The position numbers were made by a program, and so were the translations under genes. Shown one piece after another: positions 18,601 to 26,536 of a stretch of 41,474 bases of DNA; within the stretch, counting starts at the first letter, position 1, and each line of letters starts with the position of its first letter. This DNA is from Candidatus Flexicrinis proximus. GTDB taxonomy: Bacteria > Chloroflexota > Anaerolineae > Aggregatilineales > Phototrophicaceae. Where the stretch lies: contig JADJQF010000037.1 in assembly GCA_016712885.1 (NCBI GenBank), forward strand, positions 1-41,474, given 5' to 3'. The notes beneath the pieces were generated by a model. That model was not told the DNA's origin, did no database searches, and worked only from the letters and a program-made list of their open reading frames with translations.

Positions 18601-21600
18601 TCGCTCGTTCGGGTCGGCACCCGGCAGCGTCGAATAAGTCGTGATACTGGCACTGTTAGCGTATGTCGCGTTGGCATAGGCAAGGTCGTTCACCGTCACC
18701 GTATAGACGATGGTGCAATCTTCGGCCAGAGTCAACCGGTTGAAGCTGAACGTCACGGTCGGCGCGATATAGCTCGTCACCCATCCGGCTTGCTCGTCGC
18801 AGGTCGATGTCGCCGTGACAAGGGTTGGCGCGCTTACGACGGCTGTTCCCGCATTATTCGGCAGTGTGTCGGTGATTACGACATCGTAGGCTGGCGCGCG
18901 CGACTGTGCCGCATCATGGTCAATCGTAAGTGTGTACGTGACGACTGCACCTGCGTCGACGGTGGCTGCGCTGTCTGTTTTTGCAATCGTCAGGCGCGGC
19001 TCCACCACGTCGATGTCCGCCGTCGCGTTGATACTGCGATTGGTCGTACCGCTGGCACCCTGCAAGTAGGTGAGACGCCCGCGATTGGTCGCATTGTTGT
19101 CCGCGCCGCTCACGAGACCGACATTCGAGGCGATGTTGACCACCCGTGCCGACACGGTCATCGTGATCTGGTCGGCGTTGTTCGGACCGGCATTGTCGAA
19201 CGCGTTGACCACGTCGCCAATGGTATAGGTCACGGTGTCGTCGTAGGTGTCAGCGTTCGTGTTCGTGACAACCGGTGCGGCCGCCGGATTCGTGACCGTC
19301 AGGTTCGCGCCGATACCGGATATGGCACTGCTGACATACACCAGTGTCGCCTCGCCTGCTGTGGTTATCGGTGGGAGTTGGTCGATCAGCCGTACGTTGC
19401 GGGTCGTGCCTTCAGGGAAGGTGTAGACAATCGTGTAGGTCACTTCTTCGCCGATAGCGAGGTCTTGATCCGTACCGTCGATGGTATTGGTTGTGTCTGC
19501 CAGCGAAGTGCTGGTGACCGTTTTCACGACGGTCGGCTCGGCGATAGTGACCGTGACCGAGGTGTTTGCAGTTGTAGTGCGGTCGTCGGGTAGCGTTCCC
19601 GGCAGCGAGCTAGAGGTCAAGATCGCTGTATTCTGGTACCCGCCACTCGCCGCCGCCGTATCCTGCACGACCGTCGTGTAGACAATGGTGCAGCTTTCAC
19701 CCAGCAGCAAGTTATCGAAACTGTATGTCGCCGCCGGCGCTGTGAAACTAAGCGCCCATCCGGTCCTCTCGTCGCAAGTGGATGTGGCGGGGACAAAGGC
19801 CGGCGCACTGAATACTGTCGGCATCGTATCGGCAATCGAAACGTCGTAGGCGTTGGCCGTCGACTGGCCGGTGTGCGAAATCGTCAGCGTATAGGTAAGC
19901 AGCTGACCAGCGTCAACGGTTGCTATCGGATTGACCGCTTTGCCGATTTGAAGCTGCGGTTCCGCTAAATCGACGGTCGCGCTGCCCTCGACGGTCGTGT
20001 CGACGCCGCCAATGGTGTATGTGATGCGAGACGTATTGACGAGATCGAGGTCGCGGTTGGTGATAAGTCCGATATTATCGGGCAAATTACGAACGCGCGC
20101 TGACACGTCGATGATGATGCGGTCGGCACCGTTAATCGTGTTATCCGGCGCGTTGGTAATCGTTCCAAGTGTCCAGATAACCCGGTCGTTCGAGCCGTCG
20201 GCGTCGCGGTCGTTGACGACCGGCGCAGGCAGCACTGCGGGAGTCAGATTGGCCCCAAAGCTCACCAGCGCATGGCTCACATATTCCAGCGTCACTGGCG
20301 ACGCGGCGGATGCAATCGGCAGCAGATCGACTATGCGCACGTTAGTCGTGATGCCTTCGGGGAAGGTGAATGTGAGCCGGTAGGTTACTTCTTCGCCGAT
20401 TGTCAGATCTGGTTCGGTATCCGCCCCGTTACCGGTACCGGGGTGGCTGGTGCTAAGGACCTCTTTAAGTGAAGTCGGGTCGCTAATGTCCAACACGGCG
20501 GAATCCGTGTCGGTATAGGTATTAGCCGTGCCACCGGGATCGGTGGAGTTGCCCGTGCGCTCGACGCCAAGCGGGTTGTAAGCAGTATTGGTCGGGCTAC
20601 CGGGTAGGCTCGTCCACTCGACCTCAGCGGTATTGATGATCGTGCCCCCAGCCGGCGCGCCGGAATCAAGCGTCACCTGGAACGTAATTGTACTGGTCTG
20701 TCCGACGGCAAGTGACGAAAACGCCGCACTGACGGTGCCGCCGCTTTCGATCAGTGTGCCGCCATCCGGTGCAACACCCGCCGCATGTGTCAGCGAACCG
20801 GCGACATATGACAGACCGGGCGGTATGACATCCGAAATCGAAACATTGTGCGCAGTCGCGTTGCTGCCGGGCGCGTGACTGATCACCAGCGTGAATGTCA
20901 CCGTGTCGCTCGAATCGACATCGACGTTCGGGCTGGCCGTTTTTACGATTTGCAGCGTCGGCTCGATGACAGTTACGGTCGCCGATGCTGGCCCCGCGAC
21001 GATATCGATGCCGCTGAGCAGGCGCGCGCGGTTTGAAAGCACATCGCCCCGGTTGACGGCAGCCTCGTTCAGTACGACCGCCGTATAGGTCAGCGTGAGG
21101 GTCTTGAAGTCGCTATTCGCCGAGCCGCTGTTGGTCAGCGTGTCGAAATCCCATGTGATGGTGCCGCCGCCTGCCCCGACCGCCGGATTGACCGGATCGG
21201 TACACAGGCTGCCAACGAAACTGGATGTCAGGCCGGGTTCGAGCACCACACTGATGCAGTCTACAAAGGCCATACCGGCGGGCAGCAGATCGACAACGGA
21301 TGCATCGCTGACCACACCGCCGGGGATGTCCACTGTGACGGTATAGGTCACGACCTGCCCGATAGTTGCCGTCGTGGGCGCAACTGATTTGGCGATATCG
21401 GCTCCGACGATTTGCACGCTCGCGTCTTCTTCCAGCAGCGGGTAGGGCAGCGCGCCCGACACATCCAGCGGGTCGATTTGCACTGTCGCCGTATTGGTGA
21501 TGACTGTTTCCGGTTCGACCGTGCCGTCGATTATGCAGGTATACGTAATTATCACAGTCGCTGCGTTGACGTCGGCTGGCGTCGGTACGTCAGGCAGGCC

Positions 21601-21804
21601 GGGTAACGGGTTGTTAAGTTCCAGTATGCCGAAGAACAGGTCACCGGTATAGAAGAGCGCCGCACCGGTGCCATTTTCCACGCTCACGATGACACAACCG
21701 CTCAGTCCTGCCGGAACAGGGTCGGTAAAGCGCACATTATATGCCGCGGCGCCGCCGGGAATTCGAAGCGGTGATGACATATTCCACCACGTCTCCAGCG
21801 TCAC
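18280..21804 (-). CDS. giant DUF11-repeat surface protein, middle segment
   Basis: A 1174-codon open frame made almost entirely of DUF11-type repeats. Each unit of about 320 residues has a first sandwich (pattern L.IGEEVTYTI.YTFPEGTT.NVRLIDQLP) and a second (VEP.L.I.K....VDAG..VTYTLTI.H, then VSI.D..P, then a STCDE/D segment and L...CTIVYTV.V.D). Two Cys residues per unit (STCDE and CTIVYT) could form a disulphide. No catalytic motif is seen; the role is presumably an exported adhesin or stalk. The first residues (to about 21770) are out of register: one extra C in AATTCCC near 21766 separates this frame from the preceding one, which otherwise runs straight on with GGAAAYNVRF. The 3' limit is the frameshift near 18285. 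Confidence 0.75.
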   Translation of the reverse strand: MTLETWWNMSSPLRIPGGAAAYNVRFTDPVPAGLSGCVIVSVENGTGAALFYTGDLFFGILELNNPLPGLPDVPTPADVNAATVIITYTCIIDGTVEPETVITNTATVQIDPLDVSGALPYPLLEEDASVQIVGADIAKSVAPTTATIGQVVTYTVTVDIPGGVVSDASVVDLLPAGMAFVDCISVVLEPGLTSSFVGSLCTDPVNPAVGAGGGTITWDFDTLTNSGSANSDFKTLTLTYTAVVLNEAAVNRGDVLSNRARLLSGIDIVAGPASATVTVIEPTLQIVKTASPNVDVDSSDTVTFTLVISHAPGSNATAHNVSISDVIPPGLSYVAGSLTHAAGVAPDGGTLIESGGTVSAAFSSLAVGQTSTITFQVTLDSGAPAGGTIINTAEVEWTSLPGSPTNTAYNPLGVERTGNSTDPGGTANTYTDTDSAVLDISDPTSLKEVLSTSHPGTGNGADTEPDLTIGEEVTYRLTFTFPEGITTNVRIVDLLPIASAASPVTLEYVSHALVSFGANLTPAVLPAPVVNDRDADGSNDRVIWTLGTITNAPDNTINGADRIIIDVSARVRNLPDNIGLITNRDLDLVNTSRITYTIGGVDTTVEGSATVDLAEPQLQIGKAVNPIATVDAGQLLTYTLTISHTGQSTANAYDVSIADTMPTVFSAPAFVPATSTCDERTGWALSFTAPAATYSFDNLLLGESCTIVYTTVVQDTAAASGGYQNTAILTSSSLPGTLPDDRTTTANTSVTVTIAEPTVVKTVTSTSLADTTNTIDGTDQDLAIGEEVTYTIVYTFPEGTTRNVRLIDQLPPITTAGEATLVYVSSAISGIGANLTVTNPAAAPVVTNTNADTYDDTVTYTIGDVVNAFDNAGPNNADQITMTVSARVVNIASNVGLVSGADNNATNRGRLTYLQGASGTTNRSINATADIDVVEPRLTIAKTDSAATVDAGAVVTYTLTIDHDAAQSRAPAYDVVITDTLPNNAGTAVVSAPTLVTATSTCDEQAGWVTSYIAPTVTFSFNRLTLAEDCTIVYTVTVNDLAYANATYANSASITTYSTLPGADPNERIEPPVGPVTSSFNTPNPSLTKTLTSTSLPSTTGNNLAIGEEVVYTIVYTFPEGTTRSVSLIDNLPRLDNEGAVLGFVSANITAVGAGITSPAFTLPQTAVLTDSPR

Positions 21805-24595
21805 CGTTAGTCAGGTCGCCGTCGATGGGAATGACGACCGGAGCGATATTCGCGTTGGGGTTAGTGCTGTCTGAAACGCCCTTCGTCAGCGTAATCGACG
21901 GCGCACTAATCGCTATATAGCTGATGGCATTGGCGGTCAGGATCGCGCCTGCCGTATTGGTGTACTGTGCCTGCGAAACATTCGACAGGTAAAGCCCGTC
22001 TGTGAACGGCTGGTCGACAACCGCGATGATGATGTCGATTTGCAGCGTCTTTGGGGTCGTACCGCTGACACTGGGGAACCCGATGGCGATACTGTTCTGT
22101 GCGGCGTTGACCGTAATCGATGTCGGGCTGAGGCCGGAATTGTCTGCTGGGCCGCGTTCGATACCGCAAGTCTGACCCGCCGGATAGCCTGCGCAGACGC
22201 CGGTCGAGTTATAGACCGGCAGCGTACCTGCCACCGCGTTAAGGCCGAAATCGGCGTCTGCAACATTGAACACGGGCAGCGGGAAGAAATCAGTGATGAC
22301 AATCGACTGAGCGTCGCCTGACGGGATTTCCAGTGTCAGCCGGAAGCGGACAGGTTCGCCATGAACGAAACCCACGCCGTTCGCGGGTGTGCTGACGGTC
22401 GATTTCTGCATTTCCACGCGGTCGATAACTACGCTCGCGCCGGAAGAATTGGTGAAATTGCCGCCCTCGACAAGCTCGAAAGTCCCGACTACTGTGTTCG
22501 GTAGTAGGTCGTCGGCGCGCACATCTTCGCCCGTCGCGCGGTAGGTCTGGCGGACAGTGCCCGTGTAGGTGAGCGTCAGGGTACCGCCGAGCGTAAAGAC
22601 ACCGCCGGACGCGGCCGTCAGGTCGAACGTCAGAGTCAGCGTACCGTCACCATTGATCACGATGGCCGGCGTGATGAGTACTGTGCCGAAATCCGGCGAC
22701 GCAAAAGAGCCGCTGCCCGCGTTGTAATCCATGCCGTCAGGCATCGTATCGATGATTGTGGCTTGCTGGATATTGCCGTATTCGGTGATTTGGGCAACGA
22801 CCGAATAATTGACGATTTCGCCCGGATCAACTACCGCCGGGCTGGCAGATTTCTGGAACACCATGTTTTCCGCGCTGACAGTGTTGGTATCGGTGGCCTC
22901 AGTGCCCGGAATGCCTTGCCACGAGTAGTTGAAGCTCGCGTTGTTAATGATGAGTTCGACAGGATTGACGTTGTTGACTTCGGTCAGGATGTCGATGATG
23001 TAACCGGTGAACGTCACCGTGAGCAAGCATGTGTCAGTCGTACTCGGGTTGACGATGGTAGCATGGGTTACGGCCAACGTGCCGCCGGGGATCAATGTGC
23101 TCGGATTAGTGATGACCTGACCCGTGGTCGTGCACGTCCCGCTGACCACAGTAGGGCCGGTGTACTGCCAGTAATCCGAAAGAATGTCTTCAAAACTCGT
23201 GCTAGTCAGGGTCTGGTTAGGCGCAAGCTCGATTTCCAGACTGTAATCGTATGACCAGATCGGTCCCGGCGGGCGCTCGCCTTCCAGTGTCGTATTGCGC
23301 TTTTCGAACTCCACCAGAATCGGCGTGATCGAACCGCTGTCTGCAACAGGGTTCAGAATCGGACCGTTTTCGTTTGTCGGTGTGTTGCCGAATTCGTACC
23401 CGCCGTAAACGTCGACGGGGTTCGGCACCCCGATTTCCGCAAGCGGGTCGATGGTCACGCAGAGTTCCATTAACAGCGGCGGACCGCCTGTCACCACCGA
23501 GCCGATCGGATATTTCAGGACGATCATAGTACTGCCGACCGTCGCCGTAATTGGCTCACCGCTGATGGGGTCGTTGAGAGTCGTGCCGGCGAAGGTGCCG
23601 ATGAAAAACGGGCTGATTCCGGTGCTGATGAAGCTTGCGCTATCGAAGGTCAAATCAGGGTCGAGAATCAGGATGATATAAGGTCCATAACCAGCGTCGG
23701 TGCCGAGGTTGGTGAACGACTCGGTCCAACAGGTCTGCGTCCCGGCAAATCCTTCCACCACCGGCGCACCGTTGACCGTCGGCTCCGGGCCTTCGGGCAG
23801 GGCCTGCGGCAGTTCGCGCGCCTCGAAAGCCTCAAGCTGAATGAAGGCCGTGTCCCGCACGTCGTCGTAACCGATGAGCTGGGCTCGGCTCACGAAACGG
23901 CCATTAGCAGGCATGTCAGCGACGTGGGTCGTAATGATCGCCCGATATAGCTGCCCCGGCTCAACCACTGGCAAGTAGACCGTGACTTCATTGCCGTTGA
24001 AGGCGTACGTGCCATCGCTCAATGCCACATTGACGATGGTCAGGGTATCGGGAATCTGAACGACGAACGCCTGATTGACGCCGTCGAGCTGGCCTTCGTT
24101 GACCAGCAAGGTCTCCCAGATCAGTTCGTCAGGGCTGGCTTCGGAATCCCCGTTCTGCTCGACCGAAGGCTGGCGCGAGGTAATGCGCTGAACTTTCTCG
24201 GCCGAATCGCGATTGAGTGTGCCGCGCAGGAGCACACCAACCAGATCGATTTTTGGCCGATAAGGAATTGGCTCTGTCGCAGTGGGAGCCAGTGTCGGGA
24301 CATCGGTCGGTGAAAACGTCGGCGTGTAACCTGGCGTTAGACTGGGTGGGATGTCCGTCGGCGGAATCTTTGTCGGCTCTTCCGTCGGTGGAATTTCGGT
24401 TGGCGGTACATCCGTTGGTGGAATTTCGGTTGGCGGTACATCCGTTGGTGGAACTTCGGTTGGGGGTATATCCGTTGGTGGAACTTCGGTTGAGGGTTCC
24501 ACAGTCGGGGGGTGCTGCCGTTGTGGGCACCGGCGTCGGTGAAACGCGTGTCGGATTATGTCGGGAGCCATTCGCGTCCGGCTCAGCCGGATCAC
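21737..24595 (-). CDS. giant surface protein, stalk and first beta-sandwich domains
   Basis: A 952-codon open frame. It starts in register at about 24512 with a PPT repeat stalk (PPTEVPPTDIPPTE and similar, about 50 residues). A globular segment follows (PKIDLVGVLLRGTLNRDSAEK, then LVNEGQLDGVNQAFVVQIPDT), then several DUF11/isopeptide-like sandwiches (FQKSASPAVVDPGEIVNYSV, MQKSTVSTPANGVGFVHGEPV, ITLTKGVSDSTNPNANIAP). The residues before the stalk (24513-24595) belong to another frame and are a shadow. The last codons after VVEYVITASNS are out of register because of one extra C near 21766. The stalk and repeats are typical of exported Chloroflexota surface proteins. No sortase signal is expected or seen. 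Confidence 0.75.
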   Translation of the reverse strand: MIRLSRTRMAPDIIRHAFHRRRCPQRQHPPTVEPSTEVPPTDIPPTEVPPTDVPPTEIPPTDVPPTEIPPTEEPTKIPPTDIPPSLTPGYTPTFSPTDVPTLAPTATEPIPYRPKIDLVGVLLRGTLNRDSAEKVQRITSRQPSVEQNGDSEASPDELIWETLLVNEGQLDGVNQAFVVQIPDTLTIVNVALSDGTYAFNGNEVTVYLPVVEPGQLYRAIITTHVADMPANGRFVSRAQLIGYDDVRDTAFIQLEAFEARELPQALPEGPEPTVNGAPVVEGFAGTQTCWTESFTNLGTDAGYGPYIILILDPDLTFDSASFISTGISPFFIGTFAGTTLNDPISGEPITATVGSTMIVLKYPIGSVVTGGPPLLMELCVTIDPLAEIGVPNPVDVYGGYEFGNTPTNENGPILNPVADSGSITPILVEFEKRNTTLEGERPPGPIWSYDYSLEIELAPNQTLTSTSFEDILSDYWQYTGPTVVSGTCTTTGQVITNPSTLIPGGTLAVTHATIVNPSTTDTCLLTVTFTGYIIDILTEVNNVNPVELIINNASFNYSWQGIPGTEATDTNTVSAENMVFQKSASPAVVDPGEIVNYSVVAQITEYGNIQQATIIDTMPDGMDYNAGSGSFASPDFGTVLITPAIVINGDGTLTLTFDLTAASGGVFTLGGTLTLTYTGTVRQTYRATGEDVRADDLLPNTVVGTFELVEGGNFTNSSGASVVIDRVEMQKSTVSTPANGVGFVHGEPVRFRLTLEIPSGDAQSIVITDFFPLPVFNVADADFGLNAVAGTLPVYNSTGVCAGYPAGQTCGIERGPADNSGLSPTSITVNAAQNSIAIGFPSVSGTTPKTLQIDIIIAVVDQPFTDGLYLSNVSQAQYTNTAGAILTANAISYIAISAPSITLTKGVSDSTNPNANIAPVVIPIDGDLTNGDAGDVVEYVITASNSRRRRGI
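24390..24495 (-). repeat. 30-bp tandem repeats encoding the PPT stalk
   Basis: Three full units and a partial one of 30 bases (starts at 24390, 24420, 24450, 24480), each coding ten residues of the form PPTEVPPTDI on the minus strand. The repeats have no spacers and stay in frame. Confidence 0.85.
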
Positions 24596-24707
24596 CGGCG
24601 CGGGTAATACGGGTATCCATCATGAGTACCAGAAGAGTCATGATCGAAATCAACAGGATCGCGACTTTCAAACCCTTGCCAAGCCACGTTTGCGTCATTG
24701 TTCGCAC
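24508..24707 (-). CDS. giant surface protein, N-terminal signal/anchor
   Basis: Encodes the N terminus: MRTMTQTWLGKGLKV, then the hydrophobic stretch AILLISIMTLLVLMM (signal peptide or signal anchor), then an acidic and Pro/Thr-rich linker ending PTPVPTTAAPP. A GTG start at 24707 is chosen because GAGGAA lies eight bases upstream; the in-frame ATG three codons later is 17 bases from it. The frame leaves the protein at a run of six C (minus strand; 24507-24512 as G); five C would join it directly to TVEPSTEVPP of the stalk. Beyond this run the same frame stays open to 24129 but encodes only out-of-frame repeat residues. The transition could be a sequencing error, a fixed mutation or a slippage switch. 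Confidence 0.7.
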
Positions 24708-24848
24708 GGGAAATATTCCTCAATCCGTTGAGAATCCAATACCGAAGGTCCAGCACCGACAGTGAAACTTGCTCTTGTCTATCAGAGGGGCTTCACTGGA
24801 AACTAGAAAACCACAAATTCATGAAGTGTCGAATTTGCCACTCACTTC

Positions 24849-24854
24849 ATTATA
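24849..24854 (-). promoter_or_regulatory. candidate -10 box of the giant surface-protein gene
   Basis: TATAAT on the minus strand, about 140 bases upstream of the GTG start at 24707. The -35 region is not convincing. The IS1-like element ends only 63 bases further upstream, so any distal regulatory sequence may have been displaced. Confidence 0.35.
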
Positions 24855-25019
24855 GGGTGTCTTGTGTCACGCTTTCCTTAATGTTCAATTGAGAGTTGGG
24901 TGCGGCAAATGGGAACCGTTGATAATTCAGTCAACGCCTTCGCGACCAGCGATAAGCCAAAAACGAGCACGGTCATCGCCAAATCCACGCCTAGGGGTGG
25001 AAAAAGCGGACTTTGAGTG

Positions 25020-25050
25020 AACACCCTGCCTGATGCGCAGGGTGTTTTTT
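25020..25050 (+). terminator. rho-independent terminator inside the IS1-like element
   Basis: ACACCCTGC (25021-25029) pairs perfectly with GCAGGGTGT (25037-25045), followed by a run of T. It is oriented to stop plus-strand transcription and lies between the IS end and the 3' end of the transposase. It may block readthrough into the element from outside. Confidence 0.75.
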
Positions 25051-25124
25051 GTCTGTACTGGAACGCTAAGCAGCCTGCGGCACGGGATGGTGCAACAGAT
25101 CGCTGACGTGCCAGAGGTGAGCGG

Positions 25125-26320
25125 TCAAGCCCAATGCCATCGCAGGGGATCGTGAACGGAACCGCCGCTGCAAACCAGGCACTTCCAGCGCGAGGGATTC
25201 GTGTGGCCGAACGAGATGGTAGTAAAGCCGAAACCATTCACAGTGCAGCAGTAAGTGACGCTCGCTTTGCGCATAGGACCATGTGCGCCGCGAGAGCGCC
25301 GCAACAGATTGACGAAAGTGAGGTTGACACGCTCAACGAACGCGGTCTGAATGAGCGGACGGAGCCCGACTTCGCGCAAACGAGCATACAGCTGCTGACG
25401 CTTGCCCCAGACCATCCGTGTATGCGTGAGGGTGGCATGGCGTTTGCCCTTGCGCTTGACCAACTGCCCATAATGCAGTTCATCGCTGGTTTGCCAGTGG
25501 TCGCTCCGCGCTTTGGGGGACGAAACCACCTGCCAAAGTGGGCGGTGAGCGCATAGAAATAACTGCGCAGTCCGTCAGTCGTTACAGCGGGAATACACTC
25601 AGGCAGAAGACGCGACTTGAAGTCATGGACGAGGGCGATGGCATCGTCCTTGGTGCGACCGCCCAGTTGAAGGGAAGGAATGGCTTTGCTGACCGGGTCG
25701 AAGGCGAGCCAAAGCCAAGCGGCAGATGCTGTTGCCCGGATGCGGGTATACAGTTCATCCATCTGCACAAGCATCAATCCGGGGTTCCGGAAGAGAAAAT
25801 TGTGCCAACCCTGGCTGTGCCTCCCCATGAGTTCCAGCCAACGAGCAAGGGTGGCATCGGCATGACCGGTGAAGCGGACAAGCACGGACACATCCACCCC
25901 CTCAGCCAGAAACCACAGGACGAGTTCGACCCGTTTCGCGTCCGTTTTCAGAGAGTAGAGCGGCGTATTGACCCGGCTGGTAAAGACTTTGTGACATGCC
26001 TGGCACTTGAAACGCTGGATGCCGTTGTGCGTCCCGTAGCCAACCAGCGCGTGGATGGAGGGATCCGTGATGCCGTAATAGTCACAGCAAGCGTTGGGAC
26101 AAGCAAACCCGTGAGTCGCCACCGTTCTCTTGCGTCCGCGGCGGCTCTTGCGCTGCGCGTAGGACCGAATGTCGGTTTTAGAACGAACCACCTGCAGGCT
26201 CAGACCGGATTGGCAGTGCCGACAGTCATGCGGCGACTGCGGTTTCCAGCGACGTGGATGGTGCAGCTGCCAGGTTGTCCACAGGTTCCTGAAGAAACGA
26301 TACAATCTCCGGCGATGCAA
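25125..26320 (-). pseudogene. IS1-like transposase with C-terminal frameshift
   Basis: The first frame (26320 to about 25520) encodes a zinc-binding N terminus (CPNACCDYYG, then RFKCQACHKVF), a helix-turn-helix (VLVRFTGHADATLARWLE) and the start of a DDE core (MLVQMDELYTRI and AVTTDGLRSYFYAL with candidate Asp residues). Near 25520 one base shift moves the rest to the frame 25125-25529: SDELHYGQLVKRKGKRHA, then GLRPLIQTAFVERVNLT, the expected C-terminal segment with the candidate Glu. The tail of the first frame after the shift is spurious. IS1 elements use a programmed shift between insA and insB, but this one lies within the core, so it is more likely a mutation or error. Confidence 0.7.
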
Positions 26321-26536
26321 CCAGAGCAGCGATAAGCAGCAGCAAAAGATTGAGCAGGACGGACACGTCAGGCATAGGCAGAAAACGCTCAGATGTGGAT
26401 TACGGCAGGCTCACATCCTACTGACCAGCGCCGTTGGATCAAGCGTGAATTATCAACGATTTACGTGCGCTGTACGATGGACGGCATTGACAGCCGCAGT
26501 CATCAAACGATTGTGCTTTGCGCAACCTTCTGTCCC

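Larger units (their letters stand above)
24917..26458 (-). mobile_element. IS1-like insertion sequence
   Basis: A perfect 13-bp inverted repeat (CGTTGATAATTCA at 24917-24929 and its complement at 26446-26458) encloses a zinc-ribbon/DDE transposase gene. No target duplication is evident outside the repeats. It separates the giant surface-protein gene from the serine recombinase. Family assignment rests on the transposase layout (zinc ribbon, HTH, DDE core) and is tentative. Confidence 0.65.

Noticed and set aside
24340..24500. Short regularly spaced repeats resembling a CRISPR array
   Set aside because: Units are adjacent 30-bp in-frame coding repeats (PPT stalk) without spacers and without cas genes nearby.
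25538..26335. 265-codon plus-strand open frame
   Set aside because: Antisense of the IS1-like transposase.
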